From positions 1 through 8,422 of the forward strand of contig JAEYSH010000138.1 in NCBI GenBank assembly GCA_023434825.1: a stretch of DNA of 8,422 nt. The letters run 5' to 3'. Source of the DNA: Methanobacteriota archaeon (GTDB lineage Archaea > Methanobacteriota > Methanobacteria > Methanobacteriales > Methanobacteriaceae). Positions 5,551-8,422 of this stretch are shown here, piece after piece. Under the pieces are notes generated by a model. It did no database searches. It had not been told where the DNA came from and saw nothing but the letters and a program-made list of their open reading frames with translations. Made by a program: the position numbers and the translations under genes. Within the stretch, counting starts at the first letter, position 1; every line of letters starts with the position of its first letter.

Positions 5551-6747
5551 ATGATAAAATGTATAACCTGTGGTGCAGAATACGATGTAAATGAAATAAT
5601 ATACACCTGTCGCAAGTGTGACTCTGTATTAGAAGTATTATGCGCACCAGAAGTTTCAAAAGATGTTTTTAATTGTAGAAAATCAACAATGTGGAAATAT
5701 AAAGAATTTATGCCTGTTGACCCATCAAAAATAGTTAGCCTTGAAGAAGGTGGAACTCCTTTTTGCAAGTGCGATAAACTTGGCGAAAAGCTTGGCATTG
5801 ATCTTTATGTTAAAGTAGAGGGTTCCAATCCTACTGGAAGTTTTAAAGATAGGGGAATGAGTGTTGGAATAACAAAAGCAATGGAATTGGGTGTGGATAC
5901 TGTTGGTTGTGCTTCTACTGGAAATACTTCTGCATCACTTGCAGCTTACGCTGCTAGAGCGGGATTAAGATGTGTAGTGCTACTTCCTGCTGGAAAAGTT
6001 GCTCTGGGTAAACTTGCTCAAGCAATGTTCCACGGTGCTGAAGTTTTATCTGTCAGAGGTAATTTTGATGAAGCATTAGAAACTATAACTGCTCTTGCAC
6101 TTCAAGGAAAACTTTATCTTTTAAATTCTGTCAATCCGTTCAGATTAGAAGGTCAAAAATCCATTGGATTTGAGATAGTAGACGATTTAGGGTGGAAATC
6201 ACCTGATCGGATAATATTACCTGTAGGAAATGCTGGAAACATATCTGCTATCTGGAAAGGAGTTAAAGAATTCCATAACGCTGGATTTATAGAAGATCTG
6301 CCAATGATGACTGGTATTCAGGCTGAAGGAGCAGCACCAATTGTAAGGGCAATAAGAGAAAATAAGCAAGATATCGTTCCATTTGAAAATCCAGAAACTG
6401 TTGCAACAGCAATAAGGATAGGGGCTCCAGTAAGCGCTAAAAAAGCACTGGCTGCTATATATGATTCTAACGGTTGTGCTGAAACAGTAACAGATGAAGA
6501 GATATTAAGTGCTCAAAAATTACTGGCAAGAACTGAAGGAATAGGGGTAGAGCCCGCTTCTGCAGCATCAATTGCAGGTCTTATGAAGCTCGTAGAAGAC
6601 GGAGAAATAGATAAGGGTGAACAGGTAGTATGTATTGTTACTGGACACTTACTTAAAGACCCTAATACTGCTATAGATGCATGTATGGAACCTGTTGAAG
6701 TTGATGCAGATATAAATGCACTTTTAAGCATTTTAAACAAAAAATAA
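5551..6747 (+). CDS. thrC: threonine synthase
   Basis: This pyridoxal-phosphate enzyme makes threonine from O-phosphohomoserine. The 398 residues belong to the fold type II family, archaeal/plant-like class. An N-terminal zinc ribbon is visible as C4-x2-C7 and C20-x2-C23. The cofactor lysine is K99 in NPTGSFKDRGM (93-103). STGNTSAS (122-129) contacts substrate and PLP, PVGNAGN (224-230) is the phosphate-binding glycine loop, and VTGHLLKDP (363-371) is the C-terminal active-site block. The ATG at 5551 follows GGTGA (5541-5545) and begins just before the zinc ribbon. Threonine dehydratase shares the fold, but the zinc ribbon and TGHLLKDP block favour threonine synthase. An inverted repeat (6750-6781) follows. 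Confidence 0.94.
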   Translation: MIKCITCGAEYDVNEIIYTCRKCDSVLEVLCAPEVSKDVFNCRKSTMWKYKEFMPVDPSKIVSLEEGGTPFCKCDKLGEKLGIDLYVKVEGSNPTGSFKDRGMSVGITKAMELGVDTVGCASTGNTSASLAAYAARAGLRCVVLLPAGKVALGKLAQAMFHGAEVLSVRGNFDEALETITALALQGKLYLLNSVNPFRLEGQKSIGFEIVDDLGWKSPDRIILPVGNAGNISAIWKGVKEFHNAGFIEDLPMMTGIQAEGAAPIVRAIRENKQDIVPFENPETVATAIRIGAPVSAKKALAAIYDSNGCAETVTDEEILSAQKLLARTEGIGVEPASAASIAGLMKLVEDGEIDKGEQVVCIVTGHLLKDPNTAIDACMEPVEVDADINALLSILNKK

Positions 6748-6749
6748 TT

Positions 6750-6781
6750 GATTTCATTTTAAATTTATTTTTAATGAAATC
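6750..6781 (+). terminator. inverted repeat downstream of thrC
   Basis: GATTTCATT (6750-6758) pairs perfectly with AATGAAATC (6773-6781) across a 14-base AT-only loop, beginning two bases after the thrC stop. T-rich sequence follows (CTTTTCTAATTATTCTATTC). It is most likely a 3'-end signal of the thrC transcript. Confidence 0.5.
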
Positions 6782-6828
6782 TAACTTTTCTAATTATTCT
6801 ATTCATTTTTGGATGAGTGAATACAACA

Positions 6829-6856
6829 TGATTTTTGATCATATGTCAAAAAATCA
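6829..6856. repeat. long imperfect palindrome upstream of the histone promoter
   Basis: TGATTTTTGA (6829-6838) is complementary to TCAAAAAATCA (6846-6856) with one extra A in the second arm; the spacer is TCATATG. It stands about 65 bases upstream of the histone TATA box, a place consistent with an activator or nucleoid-protein site. It is AT-rich, so chance cannot be excluded. Confidence 0.4.
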
Positions 6857-6920
6857 TTGTGATTGTCTTCACATGTCTAAATATCATATAATTTTTCAAA
6901 ATATCACCCAAAAAAACGAT

Positions 6921-6931
6921 AAATATATATA
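6921..6931 (+). promoter_or_regulatory. TATA box of the histone gene
   Basis: AAATATATATA with an A/G-rich run before it (AAAAAACGAT, a plausible TFB-responsive element) is one of the strongest promoter-like sequences in the window. The expected transcription start is near 6951, giving a leader of about 35 bases with the ribosome-binding site GAGGTGAT (6972-6979), five bases before the ATG. Confidence 0.6.
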
Positions 6932-6947
6932 GGAGTAATGCGACAGA

Positions 6948-6965
6948 GTATATCAATCAATATAC
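6948..6965. promoter_or_regulatory. inverted repeat at the predicted histone transcription start
   Basis: GTATAT (6948-6953) and ATATAC (6960-6965) are perfect inverted repeats with a six-base spacer, CAATCA. The position coincides with the transcription start expected from the TATA box, so it could be a repressor operator or, in RNA, a 5'-terminal hairpin. Confidence 0.4.
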
Positions 6966-6984
6966 AAAAATGAGGTGATTAAAT

Positions 6985-7188
6985 ATGGAATTACCAATTG
7001 CTCCAATTGGAAGAATAATAAAAAACGCAGGTGCTGAAAGAGTCAGCGATGACGCAAGAGAAGCTTTAGCAAAAGCTTTAGAAGAACAGGGTGAAACAAT
7101 AGCTGCAGAAGCAGTTAAACTCGCTAAACACGCTGGAAGAAAAACTGTTAAAGCATCAGACGTAGAATTAGCTGTTAAAAGGTTATAA
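6985..7188 (+). CDS. archaeal histone (HMf/HMt family)
   Basis: The 67-residue protein is a minimal histone fold that dimerises and wraps DNA, forming nucleosome-like or extended superhelical particles. MELPIAPIGRIIKNAGAERV (1-20) is nearly identical to HMfB. DNA-contacting residues R10, R19 and the R52-K53-T54 loop are present. The dimer-dimer interface residues L46, H49, D59 and L62 and the small residue G16 are also kept, so higher-order stacking should be possible. It lacks the last two lysines of HMfB and has no tail. It is a standalone gene with its own promoter. From memory, the Methanothermobacter HMtB gene also sits next to L7Ae. A branched hairpin element follows directly after the stop. 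Confidence 0.97.
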   Translation: MELPIAPIGRIIKNAGAERVSDDAREALAKALEEQGETIAAEAVKLAKHAGRKTVKASDVELAVKRL

Positions 7189-7190
7189 GC

Positions 7191-7293
7191 CACTCGAAAA
7201 TCTCTCAAAAAACCAAAGGGTTTTTTGGAGCGCAAAACTGTAAGTTTTGCAAGCTTTGATTTTCGGTGCAGCAGAAATTCTACGAATTTCTGC
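7191..7293. repeat. branched hairpin element behind the histone gene, copy 2 plus an extra hairpin
   Basis: An outer stem forms between CGAAAATC (7195-7202) and GATTTTCG (7258-7265). It extends by CAC (7191-7193) with GTG (7266-7268) if T7194 is bulged. It encloses two hairpins: AAAAAACC (7207-7214) with GGTTTTTT (7219-7226), and GCAAAACT (7232-7239) with AGTTTTGC (7243-7250). A third, ten-pair hairpin follows: GCAGAAATTC (7271-7280) with GAATTTCTGC (7284-7293). The second and third hairpins are both followed by AAGCTTT. The element begins three bases after the histone stop, so it would be the 3' UTR of an abundant mRNA. It shares its plan and the TTTGCAAGSTT junction with the element at 2341-2399. 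Confidence 0.65.
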
Positions 7294-7296
7294 AAG

Positions 7297-7333
7297 CTTT
7301 TAATCTTCTTATTTTCATTTCTTTATTTAATTT
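7297..7333 (+). terminator. T-rich tract after the histone hairpins
   Basis: The stretch after the last hairpin is dominated by short T runs (CTTTTAATCTTCTT, ATTTTCATTTC, TTTATTT), the typical form of an archaeal U-tract terminator. The histone transcript probably ends here, with the preceding hairpins kept as its 3' UTR. Confidence 0.45.
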
Positions 7334-7620
7334 GTCTTAATAAAAATTAAATATTCTTTAATTCTAAGTATTATTATGTCTATATTAATGGATTTTTGCA
7401 CAAAATAAAAGCTTTTTTCTGGAAATAGCTTAATTCAATTATTTTTAGCCATTTCTAATATCAAGATAAAGTATATAAGCAATGATTCACTACATATTAT
7501 TTACTAATTCTTTAGTGTTTTTATCTAAAACTGTTTTAGATCGAATTTAATGTTGTATTATAGGTCTGAAATATTGTTAGAATTAGAATTACATTTTTAG
7601 TGTTTTTAAATCCTATTAGG
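7301..7620. other. gene-free AT-rich spacer upstream of the L7Ae operon promoter
   Basis: No credible protein gene lies between the histone (ends 7188) and L7Ae (starts 7707) on either strand. Within the spacer I see a TATA-like string TATATAA (7472-7478) preceded by GATAAAG. There is also a perfect hairpin, ATCTAAAA (7523-7530) with TTTTAGAT (7534-7541), a 13-base direct repeat (7511-7523 and 7596-7608), and CCTATTAGG (7612-7620). A short transcript starting near 7500 and ending in the T runs at 7594-7607 is conceivable but unproven. The rest shows nothing recognisable. Confidence 0.4.
7511..7608. repeat. 13-base direct repeat, two copies 85 bases apart
   Basis: TTTAGTGTTTTTA occurs exactly at 7511-7523 and 7596-7608. 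The first copy runs straight into the hairpin at 7523-7541; the second lies 15 bases before the inverted repeat around the L7Ae TATA box. The sequence is simple and T-rich, so common descent is uncertain. Confidence 0.4.
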
Positions 7621-7623
7621 CAA

Positions 7624-7647
7624 CAACTTTTATATAGACAAAAGTTG
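7624..7647 (+). promoter_or_regulatory. L7Ae-operon promoter: TATA box inside a perfect inverted repeat
   Basis: TTTATATA (7629-7636) is a consensus archaeal TATA box, 71 bases before the L7Ae start. It predicts transcription start near 7658 and a leader of about 49 bases. CAACTTTT (7624-7631) and AAAAGTTG (7640-7647) are perfect inverted repeats separated by eight bases, and together they enclose the box. A protein bound to the repeat would exclude the TATA-binding protein. Confidence 0.6.
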
Positions 7648-7663
7648 AATATTAAGATCATGC

Positions 7664-7688
7664 CGATGGATGGTATAAAAACCAGATG
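7664..7688 (+). promoter_or_regulatory. possible kink-turn in the L7Ae mRNA leader
   Basis: TGGT (7671-7674) pairs with ACCA (7681-7684) around an ATAAAA loop. On the other side of the stem stand GA (7669-7670) and GA (7685-7686), which would form the tandem sheared G-A pairs of a kink-turn, with ATG (7666-7668) as the three-base bulge. The outer stem is weak: only C7664-G7688 and a G7665-T7687 wobble. The structure ends six bases before GGAGGT (7694-7699), so binding of L7Ae there could block translation. L7Ae binds kink-turns, and self-regulation through its own leader has been reported in another archaeon; applying it here is inference. Confidence 0.3.
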
Positions 7689-7706
7689 AAAAAGGAGGTA
7701 AATCAC

Positions 7707-8078
7707 ATGGCAAAAGCAATATATGTAAAATTTGACGTACCACAAGAAATAGCTGATAAAGCTGCTGAAGCTTTAGAAGTAGCAAGAGATACTGGAAAAG
7801 TAGGAAAAGGAACTAACGAGGTAACCAAAGCCATAGAAAGGGGCAGCGCGTTATTAGTACTCATAGCAGAGGACATCGATCCTCCAGAAATAGCAGCTCA
7901 CTTTCCTGTTCTTGCAGACGAAAAAGATGCTCCATACGTATACATCCCAACTAAGGATGAATTAGGAGAAGCAGCAGGATTAAATGTGGGTACAGCATCT
8001 GCAGTTATAGTAGACGCAGGTGAAGCTGAAGACTTAGTCAACGAAGTAGTTGAAAAAGTTGAAGAACTCAAAAAATAA
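7707..8078 (+). CDS. rpl7ae: large ribosomal subunit protein eL8 / L7Ae
   Basis: L7Ae binds kink-turns in 23S rRNA and is also the core protein of box C/D and H/ACA guide RNPs and of archaeal RNase P. The 123 residues match the family length. The RNA-binding signature KVGKGTNEVTKAIERG (31-46) is intact, followed by LIAEDIDPPEI (52-62) and LGEAAGLNVGTASAVI (86-101), which line the kink-turn contact. The frame is open from an ATG at 7686, but the ATG at 7707 is chosen because a full ribosome-binding site, AAAGGAGGT (7691-7699), lies seven bases before it and MAKAIYVKF is the family start. It heads the conserved L7Ae-S28e-L24e operon; S28e follows after 59 bases that contain a T7 tract and a hairpin. 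Confidence 0.97.
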   Translation: MAKAIYVKFDVPQEIADKAAEALEVARDTGKVGKGTNEVTKAIERGSALLVLIAEDIDPPEIAAHFPVLADEKDAPYVYIPTKDELGEAAGLNVGTASAVIVDAGEAEDLVNEVVEKVEELKK

Positions 8079-8083
8079 TTAAC

Positions 8084-8111
8084 TTTTTTTAATGGAAGGC
8101 ATATGCCTTTC
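8084..8111 (+). promoter_or_regulatory. T7 tract and hairpin between L7Ae and S28e
   Basis: Seven T residues (8084-8090) follow the L7Ae stop. AAGGCATATGCCTT (8096-8109) is a perfect palindrome that in RNA extends to a seven-pair stem (8094-8100 with 8105-8111, one G-T) with an ATAT loop. Together they could attenuate read-through or protect the L7Ae 3' end, letting L7Ae be made in excess over the downstream ribosomal proteins. This function is inferred. Confidence 0.45.
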
Positions 8112-8137
8112 TCACTTTAATAATTCAGGGTGATTAT

Positions 8138-8344
8138 ATGGCTGAAGCAACTCCTGCTGAAGTAATTGAAGTCCTAAAAAGGACTGGTATGACTGGAGAG
8201 GTCATGCAGGTAAAATGTAGAATACTTGAAGGAAGAGACAAGGGTAGAATACTAACAAGAAACATTATGGGGCCAATAAGGGAAGGCGACATCTTAATGT
8301 TATTAGATACAATAAGAGAAGCTAAAGAAATCCGTACTCCATAA
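8138..8344 (+). CDS. rps28e: small ribosomal subunit protein eS28
   Basis: S28e is an OB-fold protein of the archaeal/eukaryotic 30S/40S subunit, near the mRNA exit and platform. The 68 residues have the usual size. Recognisable blocks are EVIEVLKRTGMTGEVMQVKC (8-27), GRILTRNIMGPIREGDIL (36-53) and the C-terminal TIREAKEIRTP (58-68), where the family signature is rich in Arg and Glu. GGGTGAT (8128-8134) precedes the ATG. It is the second gene of the ribosomal operon; L24e starts 16 bases after its stop. Confidence 0.97.
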   Translation: MAEATPAEVIEVLKRTGMTGEVMQVKCRILEGRDKGRILTRNIMGPIREGDILMLLDTIREAKEIRTP

Positions 8345-8360
8345 TTAAGAAGGTGTTTAT

Positions 8361-8422
8361 ATGAGAACATGTTCATTCTGCGGACAAGAACTAGAAGAAG
8401 GTACTGGAAAGATGTATGTCAG
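8361..8422 (+). CDS. rpl24e: large ribosomal subunit protein eL24 (3' truncated by window edge)
   Basis: The twenty visible residues, MRTCSFCGQELEEGTGKMYV, give the first half of the L24e zinc finger (C4 and C7 of CSFCG) and the GTGKMYV strand that follows it in the family. The full protein is a little over 50 residues in archaea and would supply two more cysteines beyond the window. AAGGTG (8350-8355) precedes the ATG. In archaea ndk and infB commonly follow this gene. Confidence 0.95.
   Translation, partial: MRTCSFCGQELEEGTGKMYV

Noticed and set aside
6938..6973. Eleven-codon upstream ORF before the histone gene, with AGGAG before it and a TGA overlapping the histone ribosome-binding site
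   Set aside because: It begins upstream of the transcription start predicted by the TATA box at 6921-6931, so it should not be on the mRNA. It would deserve another look if the mapped 5' end lies before 6931.
6957..7295. Minus-strand frame of 112 codons over the histone gene
   Set aside because: It is the complement of a strongly conserved histone gene and of the hairpins after it, has no ribosome-binding site and resembles no protein I know.
7674..7681. TATAAAAA as a second L7Ae TATA box
   Set aside because: It is only 26-33 bases before the start codon, so transcription from it would begin at or beyond the ribosome-binding site; the box at 7629-7636 fits far better.
7686..7706. ATG at 7686 as L7Ae start
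   Set aside because: It would place the full AAAGGAGGT ribosome-binding site inside the coding region; the ATG at 7707 is correctly spaced and gives the family's normal N-terminus.
7536..7745. Minus-strand frame of 69 codons in the spacer before L7Ae
   Set aside because: It runs across the L7Ae promoter and start, is a low-complexity hydrophobic translation of AT-rich DNA, and has no promoter or ribosome-binding site.

Overview
The window is an AT-rich piece of an archaeal chromosome, almost certainly from a methanogen of the order Methanobacteriales, with Methanobacterium or a close relative the best guess. The reasons are an HMf/HMt-type histone of 67 residues, the archaeal gene order L7Ae-S28e-L24e, an F420H2:NADP oxidoreductase, an archaeal 6-phospho-3-hexuloisomerase, an archaeal homotetrameric-type tRNA-splicing endonuclease, TATA-box promoters, and strong GGTGAT-type Shine-Dalgarno sites with some TTG and GTG starts. 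All supported genes are on the + strand.

Layout: (1) bases 3-623 are the C-terminal end of a PIN/ATPase/KH protein that enters from the left edge. (2) 660-1412 encode a TIM-barrel sugar-phosphate isomerase / endonuclease IV-fold protein. (3) 1575-2246 is npdG. A 200-base spacer follows that is packed with six hairpins and ends in what looks like a second, decayed copy of the npdG 3' end. (4) 2447-3034 is hxlB and 3079-3582 is endA. (5) 3710-4816 is trpS, overlapping by 7 bases a SpoIIM-family membrane protein (4810-5466). (6) 5551-6747 is thrC. (7) 6985-7188 is the histone gene, behind a strong TATA box and two inverted repeats and followed by a branched hairpin element. (8) About 520 bases without a protein gene come next, holding the promoter and leader of the ribosomal-protein operon. 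(9) 7707-8422 carry L7Ae, S28e and the start of L24e, which runs off the right edge.

The genes are housekeeping: redox cofactor exchange (npdG), ribose-5-phosphate supply through the reversed ribulose-monophosphate route (hxlB), tRNA splicing and charging (endA, trpS), threonine synthesis (thrC), chromatin (histone) and translation (L7Ae/S28e/L24e). They do not form one pathway. From memory, a similar gene order exists in Methanothermobacter, so most of this is ordinary conserved synteny.

No unknown multi-gene system is visible. The unexplained content is non-coding. It comprises a 33-base duplicate of the npdG 3' coding end placed 172 bases downstream, two intergenic elements with the same two-hairpins-inside-a-stem architecture, a perfect 8+8 inverted repeat enclosing the L7Ae-operon TATA box, a tentative kink-turn just before the L7Ae ribosome-binding site, and hairpins at nearly every transcription-unit end although archaeal termination is thought not to need them.
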